64,000 nucleotides of DNA from AC-32 sp963788215 (GTDB taxonomy: Bacteria > Actinomycetota > Thermoleophilia > Gaiellales > Gaiellaceae). Made by a program: the position numbers and the translations under genes. A model generated the notes under the pieces. The model had not been told where the DNA came from, ran no database searches, and saw only the letters and a program-made list of their open reading frames with translations. Position 1 is the stretch's first letter, and every line of letters starts with the position of its first letter. This document shows positions 1-9,701 of this stretch, piece after piece. The stretch spans positions 1 through 64,000 of the forward strand of contig CAWBFX010000008.1 in NCBI GenBank assembly GCA_963788215.1. The letters run 5' to 3'.

Positions 1-1
1 G

Positions 2-362
2 CGCTTCGTCGCGGGCCGCCGCGGGTTCCGGCCGAACGTCGACTGCATCCGCAGCGACGACCCACCGACGCTCAACGTGATCGTCGAGCTGCCGGGCGTC
101 GACCCGAAGTCGATCCACGTGGTCGCAGCCGACCGCGTGCTCGTGGTCGCAGGCGAGCGCGTGCCGGCCCAAGCTCAGCGGCCGCTACCAGCAGATGGAG
201 CTCGAGTACGGGGCGTTCCAACGGCGGATCTCGCTCGCGGAGCCGGTAGACACCACGAACGCGACCGCGCGCTACGAGAAGGGGCTGCTCGTCGTCGAGC
301 TGCCGATCGCCGAGAAGGCGCCGAAGCGCGAGCGCGTGATCATCGCCATCGGAGGACGATCA

Positions 363-366
<4 letters not shown>
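2..366 (+). pseudogene. Hsp20/alpha-crystallin small heat shock protein, 5'-truncated and frameshifted as sequenced
   Basis: Small heat shock chaperone that binds unfolding proteins in the cytoplasm. The visible part is the alpha-crystallin domain: frame 2 gives NVIVELPGVDPKSIHV, then near base 168 the frame moves by one to continue as GRYQQMELEYGAF and YEKGLLVVELPIAEKAPK, the usual C-terminal strand. The gene begins left of the window. In the second frame there is no stop before lon; removing one g from the gg at 351-352 would give an ending IEDDQ-stop, with its TGA overlapping the GTG of lon (GTGA). Two single-base insertions therefore explain everything. Likely co-transcribed with lon as a protein quality-control pair. 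Confidence 0.75.
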
Positions 367-2780
<2,414 letters not shown>

Positions 2781-2838
2781 CACCGCTCGGCGCCAGGGTA
2801 GAGAATGCGTCTGTAAACGAATGAAAGGACGGCCTTAA

Positions 2839-3252
2839 ATGGCCAAGGCGAAAGACCGAGTTTCCGACGTCAAGCCGTACGTCAAGCGCGCGATCCAGGA
2901 CGAGGAGCTACGCGACAGCCTCCGCAGCGCCTTCGACACCGCCCGTGATGTCTACGACGAGCTGGTGGGCGGCCGCGGTGTGACCGCCGTCGCCGGCCGG
3001 GTCGCAACCGACAAGGACATCCAGGACCAGCTCCGCTCGGCGATCGACGATCTGCGCCAAGCAGCCGACCGGATCCAGGGCAAGGACGAGCACAAGGGGC
3101 GGAACACCTCGCTCCTGCTCGCAGGAATCGCGCTCGGGATCCTCTTCAACCCGATGACCGGCCCCGAGACCCGCCGCTGGCTGAAGGACAGGATCTTCGG
3201 CGAGGACGAGGAGTTCGGCTACGGATCGGGCTCGAGCGGCAACTCGAGCTAG
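2839..3252 (+). CDS. YtxH-like membrane-associated protein
   Basis: A 137-residue protein of unknown role. Residues 1-90 are charged and predicted helical, with repeated DxQDQLRSAIDDLRQAADR-like heptad patterns. One hydrophobic segment follows (TSLLLAGIALGILFNPMTG, about 94-112), then TRRWLKDRI and a Gly/Ser-rich tail. The segment ending in NPMTGPETRR-WLKDRI resembles YtxH (general stress) proteins. AAAGGA lies about ten bases before the ATG. It sits directly behind lon and could be part of a stress-response cluster, which is inference only. Codon use matches the neighbours. Confidence 0.7.
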   Translation: MAKAKDRVSDVKPYVKRAIQDEELRDSLRSAFDTARDVYDELVGGRGVTAVAGRVATDKDIQDQLRSAIDDLRQAADRIQGKDEHKGRNTSLLLAGIALGILFNPMTGPETRRWLKDRIFGEDEEFGYGSGSSGNSS

Positions 3253-3260
3253 TCTAGGCG

Positions 3261-4730
3261 CTACCCGAGATCCGAGCCCGCGTGCTTCGGCGCGCGGAGC
3301 CCGAGCGCCTTGAGCAGGCCGGGATTCGCCTCGCCGGCGGCGTGGGGCGCGATCGCGCGCTGCAGCGAGCCGGGGTCGAGGCCGCTGGCCTCGGAGATGT
3401 CCGAGACCTGGAGCAGGATCGCCGCCGGCTTCGGCGCCGGGTCGGAGACGCCCTGGGCCGGCACCCAGCCCGCGACGTTCTGGAAGCGCACGTCCTGCAG
3501 GTGCTGCCAGGCCTGTAGGTACGAAGTCGGGTCGACCGCGCCGTCGTAGCCGAGGTAGAGGAGCGACGAGGGATGCACCTCGAAGTGGAGGTGCGTCGGC
3601 GTTCCGGCGGCATCGCCCGTGTTGCCGACGAACCCGAGCACCTCGCCCGCCTTGACCCGGCGTCCGTTCCTGGCAAGCGGCGAGAAGGCCGAGAGATGCG
3701 CGTAGTAGAACTCGTTGCCCTGCGAGTCGCGGAGCCAGAGCCGGTTGCCGCCGACGTCGTTCCAGCCGACCGAGAAGACGATGCCGTCCGAGCACGCGAG
3801 AATCGGCGCGCCGAGCGGCGCGAAGAGGTCGTCGCCGTGGTGCCAGTTGCCCGGCACGTCGCCGCGGAAGGCGCCGAACGAGTCGCCGTACGAGACCGGC
3901 CCGTAGACCGGGAAGACGTAGCCGCCTGCGGTGAGTTTCGGCTGCACGTTCGGCGGAGCCGGCAGGAGCGGCCCGATGCCGCGGCGATTCTTGCGGTTCG
4001 GCTCCGGGGCCTTCGGCGTCTTCTTCGCCTTCTTCGACGCGGGCGGGACCGGCTTCTGCTTCGGCGGCGCCGGGGCCTGGACGTTCACCTCCGCGTAGCC
4101 GATCTGGATCTCGGAGCCGGCGGGCAGGTTGCCGTGGTCGGCGGTCAGGTGGACGTCGATCGCGGTGACGAAGCCGTGGAAGGCCTGCGCGCCGCCGGGG
4201 CCTGCGCTCGTGTCCGTGCCCTGCTCGAGGGTGATCAGGTAGCCCCAGTCGGCGAGGGCGACGCGTCCGTTGGCCGACGCCGTCGCCGGCTGGCCGAGGA
4301 CGGTGAGGCCGGTGACGCTCGAGCGCGCGAGGTCACCGGTCGCGGTGCGGCCCGCGGTTCGTCCCCACGCCTTCGCGTTCGTGGCCGTGACGGTGATCTC
4401 GCCGCCGAAGAGCGAGACGGTCTGCGCCTCGCCGGAGGCACTCGCGCTCGCCCGGGCGCCCGCGTCGCTCTGCGCCGAGACTCCGAAAGACCCAACCGTC
4501 GCGACGGAGCCGTCGGCTGGATACGCAAAGCCGTTGCCGAACGAGACGTGGTACGGCGGGGCCGAGACCGCGCCAGCCGTGGCTCCGGTCTGGCCTGGCA
4601 CCACCACGCGGATCGCGAACGCGTTCGCGGACGCGCCGGCGGTAGAGCTCGATCCCCCGGCTCCGGCCGAACCGGCCGCCAGGAGAAGCATGCCCCCGAG
4701 AAGTACGCAGAAGCAGACCCGCTTTCGCAC
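3261..4730 (-). CDS. Secreted M23 (LytM/lysostaphin-type) metallopeptidase
   Basis: Zinc endopeptidase-fold protein, probably acting on peptidoglycan outside the membrane. The 489-residue product starts at GTG with a signal peptide (KRVCFCVLLGGMLLLAAGSAGA). Residues 30-215 form a poorly recognised Ala/Gly-rich beta domain, followed by a Pro/Lys-rich linker (about 215-250) typical of cell-wall proteins. The peptidase domain spans about 265-400 and shows the ligand motif HHGDD and the closing motif HLHFE. The C-terminus carries an extra region of about 80 residues. It converges on the YtxH gene with only eight bases between the stops. The substrate and any regulatory role of the N-terminal domain cannot be told from sequence. 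Confidence 0.85.
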   Translation of the reverse strand: MRKRVCFCVLLGGMLLLAAGSAGAGGSSSTAGASANAFAIRVVVPGQTGATAGAVSAPPYHVSFGNGFAYPADGSVATVGSFGVSAQSDAGARASASASGEAQTVSLFGGEITVTATNAKAWGRTAGRTATGDLARSSVTGLTVLGQPATASANGRVALADWGYLITLEQGTDTSAGPGGAQAFHGFVTAIDVHLTADHGNLPAGSEIQIGYAEVNVQAPAPPKQKPVPPASKKAKKTPKAPEPNRKNRRGIGPLLPAPPNVQPKLTAGGYVFPVYGPVSYGDSFGAFRGDVPGNWHHGDDLFAPLGAPILACSDGIVFSVGWNDVGGNRLWLRDSQGNEFYYAHLSAFSPLARNGRRVKAGEVLGFVGNTGDAAGTPTHLHFEVHPSSLLYLGYDGAVDPTSYLQAWQHLQDVRFQNVAGWVPAQGVSDPAPKPAAILLQVSDISEASGLDPGSLQRAIAPHAAGEANPGLLKALGLRAPKHAGSDLG

Positions 4731-4799
4731 GGTCGAGAGATTATTGACTATCGCGCGAACGGATAGTCATTTTCCCGGGGCGAAGGTCATGATTGCCGC

Positions 4800-5516
4800 G
4801 TGGAGTGGCTCGCCGTCCCCCTCGCGGCCGTCACCGTCGTCTCGACGCTGGCCGGCGGCCTGATCGCGCTTCGGCTGCACCGCGAGCTCGTGACGCTGAT
4901 CGCGCTCACCGGCGGGATCGTGGTCGCGGTCGCGCTCTTCGACGTGCTGCCGGAGGCGATCAAGGCGGTCGACGACCCCGAGCGCGTCACAGGGCTCGTC
5001 GGCGTGGGCTTTCTCGCGTTCTTCCTCGCCGAGCGGCTCGTCGTCCTGCACCACCGCGACGAGGCCGAGCAGGCGCGGGCTCACGCGCAGGTCGGCGCGC
5101 TCGGCGCCGCAGGGCTCTCGCTTCACAGCTTCATCGACGGGCTCGGAATCGGATTGGCCTTCCATCTCGGCACTTCGACGGGCCTGCTCGTCTTCCTCGC
5201 GGTCGTCACGCACGACTTTGCGGACGGGATGAACACCGTCAACTTCGTCCTCAGCCAGAGCGGCGAGCGTCGACAGGCGGTTCGCTGGCTGACGGCGGAC
5301 AGCCTCGCACCGCTCCTCGGGGCGATCGTGGGCGTCTTCATCACCGTCTCGAATCACACTCTCGGCCAACTGCTCGCGGTCTACGCCGGGTTCTTCCTCT
5401 ACATGGGAGCGACGGATCTGCTGCCGCAGGCGCACGAGCATCCGTCCGGGAAGCGTGTGGCACTGACGGCGCTCGGCTTCGTCGCCACCTTCCTCGTGGC
5501 GCGAGCCGCGACCTAG
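4800..5516 (+). CDS. ZIP-family metal transporter
   Basis: Membrane importer for divalent metals such as zinc. The 238-residue protein has about seven to eight hydrophobic segments. The two transport-site helices show LSLHSFIDGLGIG (about 105-117) and THDFADGMNTVNF (about 138-150), matching the paired His-x-x-x-Asp-Gly signatures of ZIP helices IV and V. The usual His-rich loop is short (HHRDEAEQARAHAQ). Start is GTG at 4800; upstream is a divergent 70-base spacer shared with the M23 gene. Metal specificity is unknown. Confidence 0.85.
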   Translation: MEWLAVPLAAVTVVSTLAGGLIALRLHRELVTLIALTGGIVVAVALFDVLPEAIKAVDDPERVTGLVGVGFLAFFLAERLVVLHHRDEAEQARAHAQVGALGAAGLSLHSFIDGLGIGLAFHLGTSTGLLVFLAVVTHDFADGMNTVNFVLSQSGERRQAVRWLTADSLAPLLGAIVGVFITVSNHTLGQLLAVYAGFFLYMGATDLLPQAHEHPSGKRVALTALGFVATFLVARAAT

Positions 5517-5911
5517 ACGTCAGCCGACAGGTGGCGCTTGGCGAACTGGCGAAAGCGCTCGCGCTCGGCGTCATCCGGGCCGAGGGCCGTCTCGTCCGCG
5601 TAGGCGGGGTCGCCCGCGATCTCCTCGCCGACCGCCCGCACCTCGGCCACGGCCTGCGCGCGCACGGCGGGATCCTCGAGCAGCTGCTCCGCCCAGCTCT
5701 GCGCGCCTTCGGAGGTGTCGACGTCGCGCTCCACGAGCACCCGGCCGAGGAGCATGCCGACGCGTAGATAGGCAAACGTCCGGAAGGCGAGCAGCCTGCG
5801 CGGCGACGCGACCGACTGCGCCAGGTCTTCGTGCTCGGCGAGCAGCCCGTCGACGAAAGTGCCGATCGGCTCGTCGACCAGCGGGATCCAGAGCTCGGCG
5901 TCCCCGCTCAT
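5513..5911 (-). CDS. Conserved hypothetical protein
   Basis: A 132-residue acidic, mostly alpha-helical soluble protein starting at ATG (5911), with no signal peptide, membrane segment or motif I recognise. It overlaps the start of the TauE-like gene behind it by four bases (ATGA arrangement) and converges on the ZIP gene with a four-base overlap of stops. The tight coupling to the two half-TauE genes suggests co-expression. Function unknown. Confidence 0.6.
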   Translation of the reverse strand: MSGDAELWIPLVDEPIGTFVDGLLAEHEDLAQSVASPRRLLAFRTFAYLRVGMLLGRVLVERDVDTSEGAQSWAEQLLEDPAVRAQAVAEVRAVGEEIAGDPAYADETALGPDDAERERFRQFAKRHLSADV

Positions 5912-6297
5912 GGCCGGGAAGCATAGGACGATTGCCGAAGCGCGCGCCACGCGACCTGGACCGCGACGAGCAGCACGAGCACGCCGAACAGCCGCCTGAG
6001 CGCGTGCTGCGGGAGGGACTCCGCGATCTGGACACCCGCCTCGACGCCGCCGATCGCTGCGATTCCGATCACGAGCGCCGGCCGCCAACGCACGTTGCCG
6101 TACCGGACCTGCCGCCAGGCGCCCACGATCGCCGCGGGCAGGATCGCCAGCAGGCTGGAAGCCTCGGCGTGGATCTGCGTCAGCCCGAGCACGAGCGTGA
6201 GCGTCGGCACGAACAGGATCCCGCCGCCGACGCCGAAGAGTCCCGCGAGGACTCCCGTGAGCGCCCCGAGCGCGCCGGCCGCAAGCAGCGTCCACAT
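5908..6297 (-). CDS. Half-size TauE/SafE (DUF81) membrane protein, second of pair
   Basis: Sulfite/organic-anion exporter family. TauE/SafE proteins are normally about 250 residues made of two repeated halves; this one is 129 residues and carries one half, with the glycine signature LAGLFGVGGGILFVPTL (about 18-34) and four hydrophobic segments. ATG at 6297 overlaps the stop of the preceding gene by one base. With its neighbour it would rebuild a complete two-repeat transporter, probably as a heterodimer (inference). Substrate unknown. Confidence 0.8.
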   Translation of the reverse strand: MWTLLAAGALGALTGVLAGLFGVGGGILFVPTLTLVLGLTQIHAEASSLLAILPAAIVGAWRQVRYGNVRWRPALVIGIAAIGGVEAGVQIAESLPQHALRRLFGVLVLLVAVQVAWRALRQSSYASRP

Positions 6298-6641
6298 CAG
6301 ACGAGCAGCCGCACCCCGACGACGGCGAGCAGCGCGGCGAACGCGAGCGAGAGGGTACGCGTGGCGAGTCGCTGCTGGAGCGCGGTCCCGGCGACGACTC
6401 CCGCGACTGCCGGAAGGCCGACGACAGCCGCCGCGCCGACCTTGATCTCGCCGTGTAGCGCGTAGGTCGCCGCGCCGACGAAGGAGATCAGCGCGATCGC
6501 CGTGAGGGACGTCGCCATCGCAGGGCGCTCGCCGAAGCCTGCGGCCAGGATCAAAAGCGGCACGACGATGATCCCGCCGCCGACGCCGAAGAGCGCGCTG
6601 AAGAGGCCGGCGACGAGGCCGATGAGAACGAGCCGCACCAC
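6297..6641 (-). CDS. Half-size TauE/SafE (DUF81) membrane protein, first of pair
   Basis: The 114-residue partner of the gene at 5908-6297. It has four hydrophobic segments and the family signature LFSALFGVGGGIIVVPLLIL near the N-terminus. GTG start at 6641. The two halves are about as different from each other as the two repeats within one TauE protein. The shared TGATG stop/start shows genuine separate genes rather than a sequencing break. Confidence 0.8.
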   Translation of the reverse strand: MVRLVLIGLVAGLFSALFGVGGGIIVVPLLILAAGFGERPAMATSLTAIALISFVGAATYALHGEIKVGAAAVVGLPAVAGVVAGTALQQRLATRTLSLAFAALLAVVGVRLLV

Positions 6642-6664
6642 GGTCTGACCGTATCCTGCGGCCG

Positions 6665-7372
6665 GTGGAGGACGCGTTGACGCGGATCGCGGCGGACCCG
6701 GCCTCAGCGGCGGTCTTCCTCGACGTGGACGGGACGCTCGCTCCGATCGTCGCGCGGCCCGAGCTTGCGGAGGTGCCGGAGGAGACGCGCGCCGAGGTGC
6801 GCCGCCTCGCCGGCCGCTACGCCCTCGTAGCCTGCGTCAGCGGCCGCACCGGCGAGGAGGCGCGGCGGCTGGTCGGCGTCGACGGCGTCGTCTACGTGGG
6901 CGTCCACGGGCTCGAGCTCGCGCGCGAGGCGGAGAGCTGGCGAGAGACGCTCCGGCCGTTTGCGTCAGTGGATTGGCCGTGGATCGAGGACAAGGGCCTG
7001 ACGGTCGCGCTGCACTGGCGACAGGCGGGCGACCAGGACGCTGCGCACGCGGAGCTCGGCGTGGTGGCCGACCAGGCGCGCGCCGCGGGCCTCGACGTGC
7101 GCTGGGGTCGGAAGGTGCTGGAGCTGCGGCCGCCCGTCGCGGCCGACAAGGGGACAGCGGTGCGGTCGCTGCTCGACGAGCGCTCCCTGCGCCGCGGGTT
7201 CTACGCGGGAGACGACACGACCGACCTCGACGGGTTCCGCGGCCTCGACGGCTGCGAGGTGGCCGTCCGCGTCGCGGTCGTCTCCGGCGAGGCGCCCGCG
7301 GGCCTGGCCGAGGCGGCCGACGTCGTCGTGGGCTCTCCGGCGGAGCTCCTCGAGGTGCTGCGGGGCCTTTAG
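6665..7372 (+). CDS. otsB: Trehalose-6-phosphate phosphatase (HAD superfamily)
   Basis: Converts trehalose-6-phosphate to trehalose, the last step of the OtsAB osmoprotectant pathway. The 235-residue protein has HAD motif I FLDVDGTLAPI (about 19-29), motif II CVSGRTGEEA, and motif IV GDDTTDLDGF (about 181-190). Length is close to the family norm of 230-270. Start is GTG at 6665. No otsA is visible in the window, so the synthase must lie elsewhere. A related sugar-phosphate phosphatase is possible but less likely. Confidence 0.85.
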   Translation: MEDALTRIAADPASAAVFLDVDGTLAPIVARPELAEVPEETRAEVRRLAGRYALVACVSGRTGEEARRLVGVDGVVYVGVHGLELAREAESWRETLRPFASVDWPWIEDKGLTVALHWRQAGDQDAAHAELGVVADQARAAGLDVRWGRKVLELRPPVAADKGTAVRSLLDERSLRRGFYAGDDTTDLDGFRGLDGCEVAVRVAVVSGEAPAGLAEAADVVVGSPAELLEVLRGL

Positions 7373-8178
7373 GTCAGCGCGAGCACGGCGACGCCGGCCG
7401 TGACGAGGACAGCGCCGGCGATTCGCGGAGCCGACACGCGCTCGCGCAGGACGAGCGCCGCGAGGGCCGTCGCGATCACGACGCTCGTCTCGCGCACGGC
7501 CGCCACAGCGGGTGCGCTCGCCAGCCTGAGGGCCAGCAGGACGAGCAGGTACGCGCCCGCCGAAGCAGCGCCGATCACGACGGCCGCCGGTGAAACAGCC
7601 CGCGCAACACGGCGGCCGCCGACGAGCAGCGGGTAGACGAGCGCGGGGCCGAGCATCACCAGCAACAGGTAGGGCGCGGCGTTCGCGTGCCGGATCCCGT
7701 AGCGGTCGACCACCGTGTACCCGGCGATCACGCAGGCGACGACGAGCCCCGCCGCGAGCGCCGCGGTGCTTCCGGGGGCCCGGCCCCGGACGAGCAGCAC
7801 ACCGGCCGCGACGGCCAGGACGCCGGCGATTTCGCCTCCCGAGGGCCAGGCGAGCGTGACGAGCACCGTCAGGACGAGCGCAAGCACCGGCGCCATCCCG
7901 CGTGCGACCGGATAGACGACGCTCAGCTCGAAGCGCCGGTACGCGGCCGCGAGCAGCGCGATGTACGCGAGCTCCAGAGCCGCCGAGGCCGCGAGGTACG
8001 GCACCGCGGCGCCTTCCACCCGCCAGGTCAGCGCCGCGGGGAGCGCGAGGATCACGACAAGTGAGAGCACCGCGACCGCGGTGGCCGCCTCGGTGTCGCG
8101 CTCGCGCGCGAGCAGCAGGTTCCAGAAGGCGTGGAGGGCGGCCGCCCCGAGGGCGAGGCCGAGCGCGTCTAGCGGCAA
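7369..8178 (-). CDS. EamA/DMT-family transporter
   Basis: A 269-residue inner-membrane protein with ten predicted hydrophobic segments arranged as two five-helix repeats, the pattern of drug/metabolite transporters. The start codon is TTG at 8178 (LPLDALGLALGAAALHAFWNLL). The first helix holds the HAFWNLLLARE sequence common in EamA proteins. It converges on otsB with a four-base overlap. Substrate cannot be inferred. Confidence 0.8.
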   Translation of the reverse strand: MPLDALGLALGAAALHAFWNLLLARERDTEAATAVAVLSLVVILALPAALTWRVEGAAVPYLAASAALELAYIALLAAAYRRFELSVVYPVARGMAPVLALVLTVLVTLAWPSGGEIAGVLAVAAGVLLVRGRAPGSTAALAAGLVVACVIAGYTVVDRYGIRHANAAPYLLLVMLGPALVYPLLVGGRRVARAVSPAAVVIGAASAGAYLLVLLALRLASAPAVAAVRETSVVIATALAALVLRERVSAPRIAGAVLVTAGVAVLALT

Positions 8179-8198
8179 GGTTCGGGCAACCTAACCGC

Positions 8199-8759
8199 GT
8201 GCACCTGACCGAAGAGATCCTCGCGAGACTGCGTGAGCGCTACGGGGAGCCGACGCGACTCGAGTGGGAGGGCGAGATCAGCGAGCGCGAGCACGCGATG
8301 GCGACCTACAACCCGAAGCGGATGCACGACGTCACGCTCTTCATCGTCAACGGCGAGCACCTCGCGCTGATCCGCAAGCCGCATTTCGAGCCGGGGATCT
8401 GGCGTCCGCCCGGCGGCGGGATCAAGGAAGGCGAGGACTTCGAGGCCGGCGTGCAGCGCGAGGCGCTCGAGGAGACGGGCCTGCATGTCGAGCTCGAGCG
8501 CTACCTCGTCGCGGCCGAGGCGCGCTTCCTCTACGAGCCGCACGACGTCCCGTGGCGGACGCACGTCTTCCTCGCGCGCACGAGCGAGGACGCGCTCGAG
8601 CCGCAGGACCACGAGGAGATCGCCGCCGCCCGCTGGGGCACGCTCGCCGAGCTCGCCGGCCCGCTTCGAGAACGCCTCCTCGCAACCGGCCGGGCCTTCT
8701 GGCGCTACCGCGTCGCCCTGCACGACGCCGCGTTAGAGAAGATCGAGCAGCTCGGGTAG
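8199..8759 (+). CDS. NUDIX hydrolase
   Basis: Hydrolase of nucleoside diphosphate-linked compounds. The NUDIX box GGGIKEGEDFEAGVQREALEETGL (split here as GGGIKEGEDFEAGV then REALEETGL, about residues 71-94) carries the metal-binding REx2EE-type core. A helical N-terminal stretch of about 45 residues precedes the fold. I chose GTG at 8199 because the coding pattern begins there, just after the divergent EamA gene. The 3' end overlaps the HAD gene on the other strand by 27 bases. Substrate unknown. Confidence 0.8.
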   Translation: MHLTEEILARLRERYGEPTRLEWEGEISEREHAMATYNPKRMHDVTLFIVNGEHLALIRKPHFEPGIWRPPGGGIKEGEDFEAGVQREALEETGLHVELERYLVAAEARFLYEPHDVPWRTHVFLARTSEDALEPQDHEEIAAARWGTLAELAGPLRERLLATGRAFWRYRVALHDAALEKIEQLG

Positions 8760-9371
8760 CGCCCGGATCCGGCGGCCGCCCCACTCCGGCTGCTCCTCGC
8801 CCGGCCTCTCGAGCATGACCGCCGTCATGCCCACGCGCTCGGCTCCGGCCAGCTCGTCGTTCGCGCCGTCGCCGACGAAGACCGCCTCGGCGGGCTCGAC
8901 GCGAAGCTCGTCGAGCGCCAGCCGGTAGATCCGTGGGTCGGGCTTCCGGAGGCCGACCGAGCACGAGAAGACCTCCGCGTCGAACAGCCCGTGGAAGGCC
9001 GTCTCCGGCCACAAGTCCGGCACGTCCTCGCTGCAGACGGTGATCAGGCCGATTCGGAGCCCCCGGCTGCGAAGCTCGGCGATGGTCTCCGCTGCGCCGG
9101 GCACCGGCACGAGGCCTTCGAGGGTCACCGGCCTGCGCAGAGCCACGACCTCCTCCAACACCTCCGGCGGCGCATCGAAGACCGCGAGCGCGTCCGCGAT
9201 CGGCCCCATCTCCCGAAGCTGAGCGAGGTCGCCGTACCAGCGCGCGTCGAACTCCTCGAGCGTGAGCCCGAGCCGGGCTGCGACCTGCGGTCGCACGTCA
9301 TCCCAGACCGAGGCCGGCCACTCCGCGATCGTGTTCCAGAGGTCGAAGACGACTGCGCGGATGCCGGTCAG
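8733..9371 (-). CDS. HAD-family hydrolase, apparent CTG start
   Basis: Cytoplasmic phosphatase-like protein of 212 residues. Nucleophile motif VVFDLWNTIAEW lies at the N-terminus, motif III is GLRKPDPRIY and motif IV is FVGDGANDELAGAE. No ATG, GTG or TTG occurs in frame between the preceding gene's stop and the catalytic Asp; the only fitting start is CTG at 9371-9369, overlapping the TGA of the YbjQ gene (CTGA). Translation of LTGIRAVVFDLW from there matches a normal HAD start. The natural substrate is unknown. Confidence 0.8.
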   Translation of the reverse strand: MTGIRAVVFDLWNTIAEWPASVWDDVRPQVAARLGLTLEEFDARWYGDLAQLREMGPIADALAVFDAPPEVLEEVVALRRPVTLEGLVPVPGAAETIAELRSRGLRIGLITVCSEDVPDLWPETAFHGLFDAEVFSCSVGLRKPDPRIYRLALDELRVEPAEAVFVGDGANDELAGAERVGMTAVMLERPGEEQPEWGGRRIRALPELLDLL

Positions 9372-9688
9372 CTCTTGCGCGCCTTGACCGCGGTTCCGTA
9401 TGCGCAGATCTCCGTCCAGTTCGATCCCATCTCGGAGGTGTCGAAGCGCATCGCGACGATCGCGTCGGCGCCCTTCGCCTCGGCCTCCTCGACCATGCGG
9501 CCGACGACCTGCTCCCGGCTGTCGACGAGCGCCTTCGTCATGCCCTTCAGCTCGCCGCCCATGATCGACTTCAGGCCCGCGCCGAGCTGTGAGCCGATGT
9601 TGCGCGAGCGCACCGTGAGGCCGAAGACCTCGCCGAGCGTCTCGGTGATCTCCCACCCGGGGAGGTCGTTCGCCGTCGTGATCAGCAT
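9368..9688 (-). CDS. YbjQ/UPF0145-type heavy-metal-binding domain protein
   Basis: A 106-residue protein of the YbjQ family, which forms a pentameric small fold. It shows TANDLPGWEITETLGEVFGL, GSQLGAGLKSI, the block ADAIVAMRFDTSEMG and CAYGTAV, in the family order. ATG at 9688 has a purine-rich GGAAGGAGGAG upstream. Its TGA is shared with the CTG start of the HAD gene, implying translational coupling. Role in the cell is not established. Confidence 0.85.
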   Translation of the reverse strand: MLITTANDLPGWEITETLGEVFGLTVRSRNIGSQLGAGLKSIMGGELKGMTKALVDSREQVVGRMVEEAEAKGADAIVAMRFDTSEMGSNWTEICAYGTAVKARKS

Positions 9689-9701
9689 CTGCTCCTCCTT
9701 C

